DNA of 64,000 bases from Sphingobacterium athyrii (GTDB taxonomy: Bacteria > Bacteroidota > Bacteroidia > Sphingobacteriales > Sphingobacteriaceae), in NCBI RefSeq assembly GCF_003071065.1, contig NZ_QCXX01000001.1, forward strand, positions 496,001 through 560,000. Direction: 5' to 3'. Positions 52,785-62,710 of the stretch are shown one piece after another. The notes below the pieces were generated by a model that did no database searches, was not told where the DNA came from, and worked only from the letters and a program-made list of their open reading frames with translations. Within the stretch, counting starts at the first letter, position 1. Each line of letters begins with the position of its first letter. The position numbers and the translations under genes were made by a program.

Positions 52785-53981
52785 ATGAAAACAAATGTAT
52801 CACCAAGTCTTAAGAAGATTTACGTTCCTGCACTTAACAGTGTTAAACGAATTAATATCGTAAAGACTGCATATGTGCTTAGTGCAATCTTGTTGTACAG
52901 CTGTTCGACAGGAACAAGCAAACCTAATGATCCACCACCAGTTAGCCTTCCTGTTGTCAGCATCGAAAATGGCAACGAGATCGTCTATCAGGAATATCCG
53001 GCAACAATCGAAGCTTCTGCCAATATTGAAATCAGACCTCAGGTTGAGGGCATTTTGGAACAGATTTATGTCGATGAGGGTGCGAAGGTCAGTAAAGGTC
53101 AGGCGCTTTTTAAAATTAATGACCGCCCATACCAAGAACAATTGAATCAAGCTAAGGCCAACTTATTAGCTGCGAAAGCTGCATTGGAAACCGCAGAACT
53201 GGAAGTTGAAAAGAAAACAAAGTTGGTTAACACCAAAGTCCTGACTGATTTTCAATTAAAAACGGCGATCAGTGCGCGCAATGCTGCTAAAGCGAATGTA
53301 CAATTGGCAATATCTGCTGTAGAGACCGCAAAAATCAATGTGGGCTATACCTTGATCCGCGCTTCGGCCGATGGATATATCGGAAGGCTGCAACGTAAAC
53401 AAGGAAGTTTAGTGGGCCCAACTGATACACAACCCCTGACAGCACTTTCAAATGTCAGAGATCTCCACGTCTATTTTTCATTGGGAGAAAATGATTTTAT
53501 TGCCTTCAAAAACAATACGGAAGGTAGTAATCTGCAACAAAAATTAAACAACCTTCCCCCGATCAGCTTGGTGCTTTCTGATCAGACTATTTATGATCAA
53601 AAAGGAAAAATAGATATGGTGGATGGTCAGTTTGACAAAAACACAGGCGCGATTACGTTACGCGCGACTTTCAGTAATCCCGAAGGAGTGTTACGTAATG
53701 GAAATACCGGCCGTGTCAGACTACAAAAGAAATACGATCAGGCTCTATTAGTGCCACAACTTGCTACACTTGAAATGCAAGACAAGATCTTTGTGTATAC
53801 TGTCGGAAAAGAAAATAAAGTTGTACAGCAGCCTATTACTGTCATCGGAAAAAGTGGTTCAAACTATCTTGTAAGTAAAGGAATCAATGCAGGAGACCGC
53901 ATTGTTTATAAGGGTATTGATTTACTGCAAGACGGCCAAAAAATTACACCACAAGCTTTATCAAAAGACAGCATCAATTAA
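52785..53981 (+). CDS. RND efflux membrane-fusion protein (MFP/HlyD family)
   Basis: A 398-residue periplasmic adaptor lipoprotein with its lipobox at LLYSC (Cys40); the long, basic N-terminal stretch has no alternative Met start. The barrel-sandwich part (IEIRPQVEGILEQIYVDEGA), the helical hairpin (AKANLLAAKAALETAELEVE) and the membrane-proximal beta-barrel (KNTGAITLRATFSNPEGVLR) are all present. It would connect the RND pump to the outer-membrane channel encoded downstream. A copy of the TetR dyad lies within its first 20 codons. Confidence 0.95.
   Translation: MKTNVSPSLKKIYVPALNSVKRINIVKTAYVLSAILLYSCSTGTSKPNDPPPVSLPVVSIENGNEIVYQEYPATIEASANIEIRPQVEGILEQIYVDEGAKVSKGQALFKINDRPYQEQLNQAKANLLAAKAALETAELEVEKKTKLVNTKVLTDFQLKTAISARNAAKANVQLAISAVETAKINVGYTLIRASADGYIGRLQRKQGSLVGPTDTQPLTALSNVRDLHVYFSLGENDFIAFKNNTEGSNLQQKLNNLPPISLVLSDQTIYDQKGKIDMVDGQFDKNTGAITLRATFSNPEGVLRNGNTGRVRLQKKYDQALLVPQLATLEMQDKIFVYTVGKENKVVQQPITVIGKSGSNYLVSKGINAGDRIVYKGIDLLQDGQKITPQALSKDSIN
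52834..52846. promoter_or_regulatory. Putative TetR operator, copy 3
   Basis: TTAACAGTGTTAA is the exact reverse complement of copy 1 and lies 49 bases inside the MFP coding sequence. It may act as an internal repression site that strengthens control, or may be chance. Confidence 0.5.
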
Positions 53982-53999
53982 TATTATAACGACAAACTT

Positions 54000-56900
54000 A
54001 TGCTTAAGAAATTTATAGAAAGGCCTGTACTTGCCACCGTAATTTCCATATTACTTGTGATATTGGGAGTAATCGGTATCCTAAAGCTGCCCTTACAGCA
54101 GTTTCCAGACATCGCCCCGCCTGCGGTACAGGTCACGGCATTATATCCAGGCGCAAATGCCGAAACAGTACTTCGTGCTGTTGCTCCTTCGCTGGAAGAG
54201 TCTATCAATGGGGTCGAAAACATGAGCTATATGAGCTCTACCGCCAGTAATGACGGGTCATTGATGATTACCGTATATTTTAAACTTGGTACGGATCCGG
54301 ATCAGGCTGCTGTCAATGTGCAGAATCGTGTTGCACAGGCCACCAGTCAACTTCCTTCCGAAGTTGTTCAGGCCGGAATCACAACAGCCAAGCAACAAAA
54401 TAGCTTGATCATGGTATTGGATCTATATACTGAGGATGAAGGTAAATATGACCAAACGTTTATTACCAACTATGCACAGATCAATATTATTCCGGAGCTG
54501 AAACGTATCCCCGGAGTGGGACAAGCGTCGGTTTTTGGCGGTAGTAAAGATTATTCCATGCGCGTATGGCTTAATCCAAACCAAATGGCTGCTTACAAAC
54601 TGACCCCTGAGGAGGTAATGGCAGCTATTCAGGATAAAAACGTAGAAGCCGCTCCCGGAAAATTTGGAGAAAGTAGCCGTGAAGCTTTTGAATTTGTCAT
54701 TAAGTATAAAGGTAAACTTAATCAGCCGAGCGATTACGAGAACATCATTATCCGTTCAAACACAGATGGTTCTGTATTAAAACTGAAAGATGTAGCTCGT
54801 GTTGAGTTAGGATCTTATACTTATGCCAGTAAGACCCGCATCAATGGAAAAGCTGGTCTCAACATCGGTGTAATGCAATTAGCGGGATCCAATGCGAATG
54901 AAATTCAGATTGCCATACAGGAGTTTATGAAAAAAGCTTCGTTAAGCTTTCCAAAAGGTGTAAAATATCTCGTTTTATATAACACTAAAGATGCGCTCGA
55001 CCAATCCATTGATCAAGTTAAACACACATTGATCGAAGCATTTATTCTGGTCTTTTTAGTTGTTTTCCTATTTCTTCAGGATTTTAGATCAACACTGATA
55101 CCGGCCATTGCTGTACCAGTGGCAATTGTAGGAACATTTTTCTTTATGCAGCTTTTTGGCTTCTCCATCAATCTATTAACCTTATTTGCGCTTGTACTGG
55201 CAATCGGTATCGTCGTGGATGATGCGATCGTGGTGGTCGAGGCTGTACACGCCAAAATGGAGCATAATAATCTCCCGCCCAAATTAGCAACGACCTCTGC
55301 CATGAGTGAGATTACGGGAGCCATTATCTCCATTACCCTGGTCATGTCTGCGGTCTTCCTCCCTATTGGTTTTATGGAAGGTTCGACTGGAGTTTTCTAT
55401 CGACAATTTGCCTTTACATTGGCCATAGCAATTGTGATTTCGGCGATCAATGCACTGACATTAAGTCCGGCGCTCTGTGCCCTATTTTTAAAACCTACGC
55501 ACCATAACCACGACGAGACCAAGAAACTTAATTTCAAAGAACGTTTCTTCACAGGATTCAATGTCGGTTTTGACCGCCTGACCAAAAACTATTTAGGCAG
55601 CTTACGTTTTCTGGTCCGTTACAAATGGGTAGCTTTTGCAGGCTTAGGTATCACCTTGTTGTTGACAATTTTTATGATTCGTCGTACACCAACAGGATTT
55701 ATCCCTTCCGAAGACCAAGGTTTTATCGCTATATCATTTTCTATGCCAGCCGGTGCCTCTTTGGATCGGACTTCGGAAGCATTAGCTGAAGCTGAAAAAC
55801 AACTTCAACATGCTGACTTCACCAAGACACTAAACGTTTTGGCTGGTTTTAATATTTTAACGCAATCAACCAGTCCATCAGCAGGTGTAGCATTTATTTT
55901 GCTGAAACCACATGAAGAACGTGGCAGTATCAAGGACATCAACGCTATTATGGCCGATGTGAACCAACGTTTAGCAAGTATCAAGGGCGCCAACTTCTTC
56001 GTGTTTACCTTCCCTACAGTCCCTGGATTTAGTAACGTGGATGGTCTCGATATGGTTCTTCAAGATCGGACAGGTGGACAACTTGGTAAATTCAGTACAA
56101 TAGGTCAAGGGTTCATAGGAGAACTCATGAAGCGTCCTGAAATCATGATGGCCTTTACAACCTTCAAAGCCGACTACCCGCAGTATGAGCTACAAGTGGA
56201 TGACATCAAAGCCGAACAACTTGGTGTAAGTACCAAAAGTATCTTACAAACCATGCAAGCTTATTTTGGTAGTGCGCAGGCGTCAGATTTTAATCGATTC
56301 GGAAAGTACTATCGTGTTATGGTCCAAGCGGATGCAAAAGATCGTAGCGAACCAACTTCCATGGACGGAATCTTTGTAAAAAACAGATTAGGTGACATGG
56401 TACCGATCAACACGTTGGTCAAATTGCAACGTGTATATGGACCGGAGACTGCTTCGCGTTACAATCTATTTAATTCGATCGGAATCAATGCAATCCCAAA
56501 ACCCGGCTATAGTTCTGGGGATGCGATCCGTGCGGTGGAAGAAGTGGCGAAGCAACATTTACCTACTGGATTTACCTATGAATTTTCGGGTATGACCAAA
56601 GAAGAAATTGTTTCGGGAGGTCAGTCGACCCTTATTTTTATTCTTTGTTTAATCTTTGTTTACTTCCTGCTTGCAGCACAATATGAAAGTTATATTATCC
56701 CATTAGCGGTTATACTCTCTATTCCAACAGGGATATTCGGGGTCTTTGCAGCAATTAGTCTCACCGATACGGCCAATAATATTTACGTTCAGGTAGCTCT
56801 GGTCATGTTGATTGGCTTGTTGGCAAAGAATGCTATTTTAATTGTCGAATTTGCTATTCAGGGTCGGAAACAGGGACTCTCAATACCTAGTGCGGCGCTT

Positions 56901-57188
56901 AAAGCAGCACGCTTACGTCTGCGTCCTATTATCATGACCTCCCTAGCCTTTATTGTAGGTATGATTCCTATGATGAGCGCAGTAGGCCCCTCTGCACAGG
57001 GTAACCACTCAATCAGTATTGCAGCAGCTGGTGGAATGCTCAGTGGCGTTGTATTAGGACTGTTTATTATTCCTATCCTCTTTATTGTTTTCCAATTTAT
57101 ACAGGAGAAAGTAAGCGGCACGCCGGGCGAAAAACAACGGGAAAATGAATCCATTGCTTTGGAAATTCCTGTACATACAAATAATTAG
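54000..57188 (+). CDS. RND multidrug efflux transporter (HAE1/AcrB type)
   Basis: A 1062-residue inner-membrane proton-driven pump. It begins MLKKFIERPVLATVISILLV and has the two large periplasmic loops and about 12 membrane helices of the family. The proton-relay pair is in GIVVDDAIVVVE. The second-half copy LIGLLAKNAILIVEFAI carries the conserved Lys. It starts 18 bases after the MFP gene and 6 bases before the OMF gene, so the three are co-transcribed. The substrate range is not predictable. Confidence 0.97.
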   Translation: MLKKFIERPVLATVISILLVILGVIGILKLPLQQFPDIAPPAVQVTALYPGANAETVLRAVAPSLEESINGVENMSYMSSTASNDGSLMITVYFKLGTDPDQAAVNVQNRVAQATSQLPSEVVQAGITTAKQQNSLIMVLDLYTEDEGKYDQTFITNYAQINIIPELKRIPGVGQASVFGGSKDYSMRVWLNPNQMAAYKLTPEEVMAAIQDKNVEAAPGKFGESSREAFEFVIKYKGKLNQPSDYENIIIRSNTDGSVLKLKDVARVELGSYTYASKTRINGKAGLNIGVMQLAGSNANEIQIAIQEFMKKASLSFPKGVKYLVLYNTKDALDQSIDQVKHTLIEAFILVFLVVFLFLQDFRSTLIPAIAVPVAIVGTFFFMQLFGFSINLLTLFALVLAIGIVVDDAIVVVEAVHAKMEHNNLPPKLATTSAMSEITGAIISITLVMSAVFLPIGFMEGSTGVFYRQFAFTLAIAIVISAINALTLSPALCALFLKPTHHNHDETKKLNFKERFFTGFNVGFDRLTKNYLGSLRFLVRYKWVAFAGLGITLLLTIFMIRRTPTGFIPSEDQGFIAISFSMPAGASLDRTSEALAEAEKQLQHADFTKTLNVLAGFNILTQSTSPSAGVAFILLKPHEERGSIKDINAIMADVNQRLASIKGANFFVFTFPTVPGFSNVDGLDMVLQDRTGGQLGKFSTIGQGFIGELMKRPEIMMAFTTFKADYPQYELQVDDIKAEQLGVSTKSILQTMQAYFGSAQASDFNRFGKYYRVMVQADAKDRSEPTSMDGIFVKNRLGDMVPINTLVKLQRVYGPETASRYNLFNSIGINAIPKPGYSSGDAIRAVEEVAKQHLPTGFTYEFSGMTKEEIVSGGQSTLIFILCLIFVYFLLAAQYESYIIPLAVILSIPTGIFGVFAAISLTDTANNIYVQVALVMLIGLLAKNAILIVEFAIQGRKQGLSIPSAALKAARLRLRPIIMTSLAFIVGMIPMMSAVGPSAQGNHSISIAAAGGMLSGVVLGLFIIPILFIVFQFIQEKVSGTPGEKQRENESIALEIPVHTNN

Positions 57189-57194
57189 TGAACA

Positions 57195-58640
57195 ATGACA
57201 ACATCGAAATATATGAATAGAAAAGCAAAGCTACTGACTATTTTCATCTTATCTTTTGCAGCGTGGTCTTGTAAAACAGATAAATTGGTCAGCAATAAAA
57301 ACCTTGCGCCAAATCTGCCCGAGCAATATCGTGATCAGGGAAAAGCGTCACAAGAAAACAATATTGGTTCTATTCCCTGGCGCGACTTTTTTAAAGATCG
57401 GGTTTTACAAAGTTTGATCGACAGTGCTATCCAACATAACCTGGATATGCAATTGGCTCTTAAAAATATCGAGGCATCTCAATTGAGCTTAAGGCAGGCA
57501 AAGGCAAATTATCTTCCTTCGGCACAGTTGCAGATCAGGGGAAACAGCACCAACCCCTCCAATAACAGTATGAACGGATTGAGTTTGGGCCAATTTTTAA
57601 AACAGCACCATGTTGAAGACTATACGGCTTCAGTGGGTGTGTCCTGGGAGGCTGACCTATGGGGAAAAATCAAAAACCAGAACGCCGCTGCTTTAGCATC
57701 GTACTTACAGACGGAAGAAGCAAAAAAAGTCATACAAACACAATTGATTGCCCAGGTAGCACAAGGCTATTATCAACTTTTGATGCTCTACCAATTGCGG
57801 GATATCGCACAGCAAAATTTACAGTTGAGCGACACGACACTCCGCATCGTTAAGCAACAATACGAAGTTGGTGATATTACATTGCTCGCCTTAGAACAAG
57901 TCGATGCACAGCGTTTATCTGCGGCCGCACTTATCCCTGATTTCGAGCAGCAGATCCGACTTCAAGAGAATGCGATCCAAATCCTTAGTGGTAAACTCCC
58001 TGCGGAAATCAAAACACAAGAGCAATTGGTCAATGTTCGTTTTCCCGAAGATTTGGCTACAGGGATACCGGCAGACTTATTAAGCCACCGTCCGGATGTG
58101 AAACAGGCTGAACTTGCTGTCACAGCTTCTCAGGCCTATCAAAAATCCGCCAAAGCGAGAATGTATCCGTCCTTGGTCATTAGTGCCGAGGCTGGAGTTA
58201 ATGCATTCAAAGCAAGTAACTGGTTTAATTTGCCAGGCTCGCTATTTGGTGCTATTACAGGAAGTATTACACAGCCTATTTTTCAGCGTAGAGAGTTGAA
58301 AACACAATATGAACTTGCTCGTATAGAACAAGAAAAAAATGTGATGATTTTCAAACAAAAGGTCATTGCTGCGGCTGGCGAGGTTTCCGATGCTTTGGTC
58401 TCGATCCAAAAACTAAAAGAAAAACAACAGATTACTTTGGATCGAACCAATCGTTTGAAAGAGGCTACAAAACATGCCAACCTACTGTTTGAGACGGGTA
58501 TGGCTACTTACCTAGAAGTAATCACCGCGCAAAGCAATATATTGCAGAGTGAACTGGAGCTCGCGCAAGTCAAAAAAGCCGAACTTTCAGCTGTAGTAGA
58601 TCTCTATCGTTCCTTAGGTGGCGGCTGGAGCAATAACTAA
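57195..58640 (+). CDS. Outer-membrane efflux channel (TolC/NodT family lipoprotein)
   Basis: A 481-residue outer-membrane factor with a lipobox at AAWSC. Two homologous helical/beta halves follow, with the OEP motifs WRDFFKDRVLQSLIDSAIQH and SLGGGWSNN at the end. The ATG at 57213 (MNRKAKLLTIFI) is an equally good start that gives a more standard signal peptide. It completes the tripartite pump. A good terminator lies about 45 bases after it. Confidence 0.95.
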   Translation: MTTSKYMNRKAKLLTIFILSFAAWSCKTDKLVSNKNLAPNLPEQYRDQGKASQENNIGSIPWRDFFKDRVLQSLIDSAIQHNLDMQLALKNIEASQLSLRQAKANYLPSAQLQIRGNSTNPSNNSMNGLSLGQFLKQHHVEDYTASVGVSWEADLWGKIKNQNAAALASYLQTEEAKKVIQTQLIAQVAQGYYQLLMLYQLRDIAQQNLQLSDTTLRIVKQQYEVGDITLLALEQVDAQRLSAAALIPDFEQQIRLQENAIQILSGKLPAEIKTQEQLVNVRFPEDLATGIPADLLSHRPDVKQAELAVTASQAYQKSAKARMYPSLVISAEAGVNAFKASNWFNLPGSLFGAITGSITQPIFQRRELKTQYELARIEQEKNVMIFKQKVIAAAGEVSDALVSIQKLKEKQQITLDRTNRLKEATKHANLLFETGMATYLEVITAQSNILQSELELAQVKKAELSAVVDLYRSLGGGWSNN

Positions 58641-58684
58641 TTTTCGAAAGTGCAATTTTTCTAATTTTATATCACATATCTGGG

Positions 58685-58720
58685 AGGCAGGGGACCGCGA
58701 GGGTCTCCTGCCTTATTTTT
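58685..58720 (+). terminator. Terminator of the efflux operon
   Basis: AGGCAGGGGACC pairs with GGTCTCCTGCCT (11 of 12 bases) around a five-base loop, followed by TATTTTT. Confidence 0.85.
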
Positions 58721-58768
58721 GGTAGCAACATCTTTGACCTTTTACCGTTTCCGCTAAGTTTGGACTTT

Positions 58769-58822
58769 CCTACTCCTACTCCTACTCCTACTCCTACTCC
58801 TACTCCTACTCCTACTCCTACT
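58769..58822. repeat. Hexanucleotide tandem repeat (TACTCC)n
   Basis: Eight full copies of TACTCC from 58771 plus a partial copy TACT, preceded by CC. The unit is a multiple of three, so copy-number change would not shift a frame; a change in promoter spacing or DNA shape for the next gene is more plausible. It does not lie in a convincing reading frame. Confidence 0.9.
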
Positions 58823-58980
58823 TGATCTCCCCCTATTGAGACTCCGATATCTTCGCCCTATCCATTACAATTTCATGCATAACGATTGCCACAGTTATAA
58901 ATACTTCAAACCTTGGAATAAAAGGGACAAATGCAATCACAATCACGCAATTATTTTTGTGAGACAATAAATTCAATAAC

Positions 58981-59463
58981 ATGAAAAACTTAAAAATGAT
59001 TGCAATGCTATGTTACATGGTCATTTGCACTTTATTACTTGGTAGCTGCAGTAAGGATGATGAGGTAACACCCGAACCTCAGCTGACGCCCAGCGAAATA
59101 TTAGCAAGTACAGCCTGGGAAACTACCAATGCCAAAAATAACAAAGGTGAAAATGTGGTCCTGACAGATGCCAACGTTTCAAATTTTGTAGGTTTTGCCT
59201 ATTTTAAATCTGATGGCACCTTTACCATGTTCAATCTTGATGACTCTCCCAAAATGCATGGCGACTGGTCGGTTTCAGCGGATGGAAAGACACGGACCAT
59301 CGTTGCTAAAAACGCTGCTGGAGAAACGCTTTTCACACGTATCGTTGATATTACTGTATTGACAAAAGAGGAATTTACGTACCGGATTTATCCAAACAAT
59401 GACAATAAGTCCGTTTATTTCGATATTATACACACACCAACCACACACACAGAACCAAAATAA
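58981..59463 (+). CDS. Hypothetical lipoprotein (lipocalin-like DUF4822/4923-type pattern)
   Basis: A 160-residue lipoprotein with a lipobox at LLGSC (Cys24) followed by SKDD. The mature domain is a small beta-barrel-like sequence (ILASTAWETTNAKNNKGENV, GDWSVSADGKTRTIVAKN, FTYRIYPNND), suggestive of the lipocalin-like families common in Bacteroidota. I cannot fix the exact family. It ends with a His/Thr-rich tail (TPTTHTEPK). A terminator lies about 45 bases after the stop. Confidence 0.72.
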   Translation: MKNLKMIAMLCYMVICTLLLGSCSKDDEVTPEPQLTPSEILASTAWETTNAKNNKGENVVLTDANVSNFVGFAYFKSDGTFTMFNLDDSPKMHGDWSVSADGKTRTIVAKNAAGETLFTRIVDITVLTKEEFTYRIYPNNDNKSVYFDIIHTPTTHTEPK

Positions 59464-59506
59464 TCGGTCGTATTATTTGACGTAGAGATAAGGCGACCCC
59501 TTAATC

Positions 59507-59546
59507 AAAAGGATTGGCAACATTTCAAATATTGTCAATCCTTTTT
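59507..59546. terminator. Terminator between the lipoprotein and MBL genes
   Basis: AAAAGGATTGGCAA pairs with TTGTCAATCCTTTT (one G-T pair) around an 11-base loop, followed by T residues, with the convergent MBL gene next. Confidence 0.75.
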
Positions 59547-59560
59547 ATCACTTCCGTTTA

Positions 59561-60340
59561 TCAACTTTTTGGACTACTTGAATCCATAAACTCGCTAAAT
59601 TCTTCAATATCATGGTAACCAAATACCTTTATTTCGGAATGATCAGCTACAAATTCACGAATTTTATCCATCGAAGCCAGTCGTAGACGGTTATCTTCCG
59701 CTCTCATTTTGGCTAAGCTATTTACAGGATGTGTTTCGTCTGTCAACTCAACTCTCATGTAATACGCGTCAGCCACATAGAGCAACTTTACTTCCTGTGA
59801 TTCTATCGCAACACCACAATGCCCCAGTGTATGCCCAAAAAGTGGAACAAGATATAAGGACAGTTTCAGATCAATCGCGAGTTTTCTCGCTTCAAGGCCA
59901 TGCCATTGAAAATCACTTTTTGCATACGTCCTGATTACGGGGTTATGCAACAATGGTGTCACCAGGTAGCGTTGATTACCGGACAAATAATTTTCATACT
60001 CTTCTTGTCCAAGGTGAACTGTTGCATTTGGAAAATCAGCCAATCCACCAATATGATCGTTATCCAAATGGGATATCACACAATCCGTTACAGCGGACGG
60101 ATCAAATCCAAGTTTTTCAATCTGACGGATAGCCGTTAAATCTTCATTAAATCGATAGCCGACCATTTCGACAAGTTCTTTACCAATTCGTTCTATCGGA
60201 AACATCGTATCCATTAAACCAATACCTGTATCCACTAAAACCAATCTTTCGCCTTCTTTGATTAAAAGGCAGTGTCCACATACATTGTCATTCACAGATG
60301 AAACAATCCGAACGCAATTTAAATGATAAAATTCAGCCAT
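59561..60340 (-). CDS. Metallo-beta-lactamase-fold hydrolase (lactonase-like)
   Basis: A 259-residue cytoplasmic MBL-fold enzyme. The metal-binding motif reads HLDNDH, i.e. HxDxDH with Asp where many family members have His. Further ligands are in GHTLGHCGV, the Asp of LYVADAYYM and the His of FGYHDIEE. The pattern is similar to AHL-lactonase-type proteins, but an N-acyl-homoserine-lactone substrate is not shown. It is convergent to the preceding lipoprotein gene and alone on its strand. Confidence 0.88.
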   Translation of the reverse strand: MAEFYHLNCVRIVSSVNDNVCGHCLLIKEGERLVLVDTGIGLMDTMFPIERIGKELVEMVGYRFNEDLTAIRQIEKLGFDPSAVTDCVISHLDNDHIGGLADFPNATVHLGQEEYENYLSGNQRYLVTPLLHNPVIRTYAKSDFQWHGLEARKLAIDLKLSLYLVPLFGHTLGHCGVAIESQEVKLLYVADAYYMRVELTDETHPVNSLAKMRAEDNRLRLASMDKIREFVADHSEIKVFGYHDIEEFSEFMDSSSPKS

Positions 60341-60615
60341 CTTAAAATTAATTTATAAGAGCCAATTTAAGAAAATAATAGGCTACATCCATTATTTCGA
60401 TTGTAAAGCGTAATTGAATTCCTTATATTATCAACTGGATGAATGGATCAAACTAAACTGAAGAGGACAATCCAAGATTTGTATCTATACGATTGAGCTG
60501 CGGTAAATGGGTATTTCAGTTTACTCTTTGTACACTTCAGAATAAATTTGTAATCCAATTCTTAAATGAATTGCGAAATTTGTATTGATTTAATGGCAAT
60601 ATACACGTAAAACGT

Positions 60616-61722
60616 ATGCAGGAGAAGACGATCTATAAGAATGAAAAAAATTTAATCAGTACAAATAAGAAGAGGTTATTATTTACCCTGTTGTCTTTTT
60701 TCCTCATCTACCTTGTTGCTTATATTATAGATCCGTTCGCCAGCTGCTGGAATGGCTATTTCCAACGAAATATATTTGAAATACTGGGCGAATGGACATT
60801 TACAATTATTTATAGTTTCCTCATTTCGGAATTTAGCATTATTGTCCATAATCGCTTGGACGCTGTCTTAACTTGGAAGGACAATCCAACTGAAAGACTG
60901 CTTATTGAAACCGTCATCAATCTCATTGTCGTTCTACTCATCAATTTATTACTGGTTTACATCATCTCCCGTTATTATTTTGAACTACAGAACGTTACCA
61001 TTGCAACATCTTTAGAGGAAAAAAGAGGTGCGATACAAAATATCTCCATCAGTGTGATGATCGCTTTAATGATTATGGGGATAAATATTGGGATCCATCT
61101 GATTAACAACTGGAAAAATGAATCTATACGCGCGGCCAAACTTGGCCAAGTTATTTTAGAGGCCGAGCTTCAGTCCCTAAAACTGCAAATTGACCCTCAT
61201 TTTGTATTCAATAATCTGAGCGTATTGTCGGAAATAATTTTAGAAGATCAACAGCTGGGATATGAATATGCCGAAAATTTCTCCAAAATATACCGCTATC
61301 TATTGGTGAATTCAAAAAAAGATGTTATTTCGCTGGAAGAAGAGCTCAATTTCCTTGATTCCTATATTTTCTTGATAAAGAATAGATTTGGGGATGGTGT
61401 CCATTTTGAAATTAACGTAGATCCTGCCAAGTCCAATTATCAATTACCACCGCTCACGCTACAGCTCCTGGTTGAGAATGCATTAAAACATAATCAGACC
61501 AACAAAAAGCGTTCGTTAAAAATCAAGGTATACACCAATGCACAGAATCAGCTTGTTGTCGAGAATATTTTGATACCCATAGAAAATGTATCGGAATCCT
61601 CAGGAATAGGTATTTCCAACATCATTAAAAGATATGATCTTCTGTCAAATCTACAGCCGGAGATATTGAACAACGGAAAAACATTTAAAGTAAATCTACC
61701 ACTTATAGAACAAAACTCATGA
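60616..61722 (+). CDS. LytS/YehU-type sensor histidine kinase
   Basis: A 368-residue membrane kinase. Four membrane helices occupy about the first 175 residues. A His_kinase domain follows with the phospho-acceptor His195 in LKLQIDPHFVFNNLSVLSEI, and an HATPase-like domain with LLVENALKHNQ and SSGIGISNIIKRYDLL. No extracellular sensor domain is evident, so the membrane region may sense directly. It overlaps the response regulator gene by four bases (ATGA), showing translational coupling. Confidence 0.93.
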   Translation: MQEKTIYKNEKNLISTNKKRLLFTLLSFFLIYLVAYIIDPFASCWNGYFQRNIFEILGEWTFTIIYSFLISEFSIIVHNRLDAVLTWKDNPTERLLIETVINLIVVLLINLLLVYIISRYYFELQNVTIATSLEEKRGAIQNISISVMIALMIMGINIGIHLINNWKNESIRAAKLGQVILEAELQSLKLQIDPHFVFNNLSVLSEIILEDQQLGYEYAENFSKIYRYLLVNSKKDVISLEEELNFLDSYIFLIKNRFGDGVHFEINVDPAKSNYQLPPLTLQLLVENALKHNQTNKKRSLKIKVYTNAQNQLVVENILIPIENVSESSGIGISNIIKRYDLLSNLQPEILNNGKTFKVNLPLIEQNS

Positions 61723-62480
61723 GCATAACCAATGTCTTAATTATTGAAGATGAAAAACTGAATGCTGATCGTCTCAAACGACTGTTGCGGGAAATAAAAC
61801 CCTCCATACAGATATTGGATGTTTTGGATAATATTGCGGACAGTATCAATTGGTTTCAAGGCAATGAATCTCCGGATTTGGTCATGATGGATATCCGTCT
61901 TTCTGATGGTTTAAGTTTCGAGATTCTGGAAAGTATAAAAATTGACTGCCCCATTATCTTTACGACCGCATTTGATGAATATGCCGTCAGGGCCTTTAAG
62001 TTCAACAGTATAGATTATCTCCTGAAACCTGTAGAGAAAAAAGAATTAGAAAATGCGCTGATCAAATTAGACAGTCTAAAACTTCAACAGACGAATCAGG
62101 ACCCGATCCGGGGCTTATTGGATTTTATTTATCCAAAAGATTTCAGAACCCGATTTCTCCTACCCTACAAGGATGGTTATAAAACAATACTGGTAGAAGA
62201 CATTCAATATTTTTATTCAGAGTTTAAGTTGACACATGCCAAATTGAAATGCGGCACGGTCGAAATTGTACCACAAACCTTAGAAGAACTGGAACAACAA
62301 CTAAATTCCAAAGTTTTTTTCCGTGCCAATAGACAATTTATTGTGCATATAGACGCAATAAAGAGATTACATAATCATTTTAATGGCAAACTTAAAGTAG
62401 AAATCAAATATAGCGAAGATGTCGAAATCCTCGTCAGCCGCGAAAAAGCACAACTCTTAAAAAACTGGCTGGATTATTAA
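61719..62480 (+). CDS. LytTR-family response regulator
   Basis: A 253-residue regulator. The receiver domain (about 1-120) has the acidic pocket Glu10/Asp11 and the phospho-acceptor Asp58 in LVMMDIRLSDG, plus the conserved Lys in DYLLKPVEK. The C-terminal LytTR DNA-binding domain (about 150-253) contains FFRANRQFIVHIDAIKRLHN. It is coupled to the kinase gene by a 4-base overlap. A LytTR-style direct repeat lies downstream, before the second efflux operon, and is its likely target. Confidence 0.95.
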   Translation: MSITNVLIIEDEKLNADRLKRLLREIKPSIQILDVLDNIADSINWFQGNESPDLVMMDIRLSDGLSFEILESIKIDCPIIFTTAFDEYAVRAFKFNSIDYLLKPVEKKELENALIKLDSLKLQQTNQDPIRGLLDFIYPKDFRTRFLLPYKDGYKTILVEDIQYFYSEFKLTHAKLKCGTVEIVPQTLEELEQQLNSKVFFRANRQFIVHIDAIKRLHNHFNGKLKVEIKYSEDVEILVSREKAQLLKNWLDY

Positions 62481-62618
62481 TAGACAGCAGTCTTTAATTC
62501 CAATTTTTTGGCCCCAATTAACAGGGTGAGATCAGTTCCGCGAGTAGCGTCTTTCTAAGGAAAACGACAAAAAAGCCCCATTCTGATTAAATAATATCAA
62601 AATTCAGCGCATTATAGC

Positions 62619-62648
62619 TACGTTTCAGCAAGCAATTGTTACGTCTCG
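62619..62648 (+). promoter_or_regulatory. LytTR-type direct repeat upstream of the second efflux operon
   Basis: TACGTTTCA (62619-62627), 12 bases, then TACGTCTCG (62640-62648): two 9-base repeats on the same face of the helix, as in known LytTR/AgrA sites. It lies about 63 bases before the MFP start and 140 bases after the response regulator gene, so it is a plausible target of that regulator. Confidence 0.5.
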
Positions 62649-62710
62649 GTAGATTTCCTTACAACATCCCTTAAAAGAATTCTTTCTTTTGCTTTATATA
62701 AAATGATAAA

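Larger units (their letters stand above)
58641..58980. other. Intergenic region with terminator and hexamer repeat
   Basis: This 340-base gap has the efflux operon terminator, a hexanucleotide tandem repeat and the leader of the next lipoprotein gene. No further gene is visible. Confidence 0.6.
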
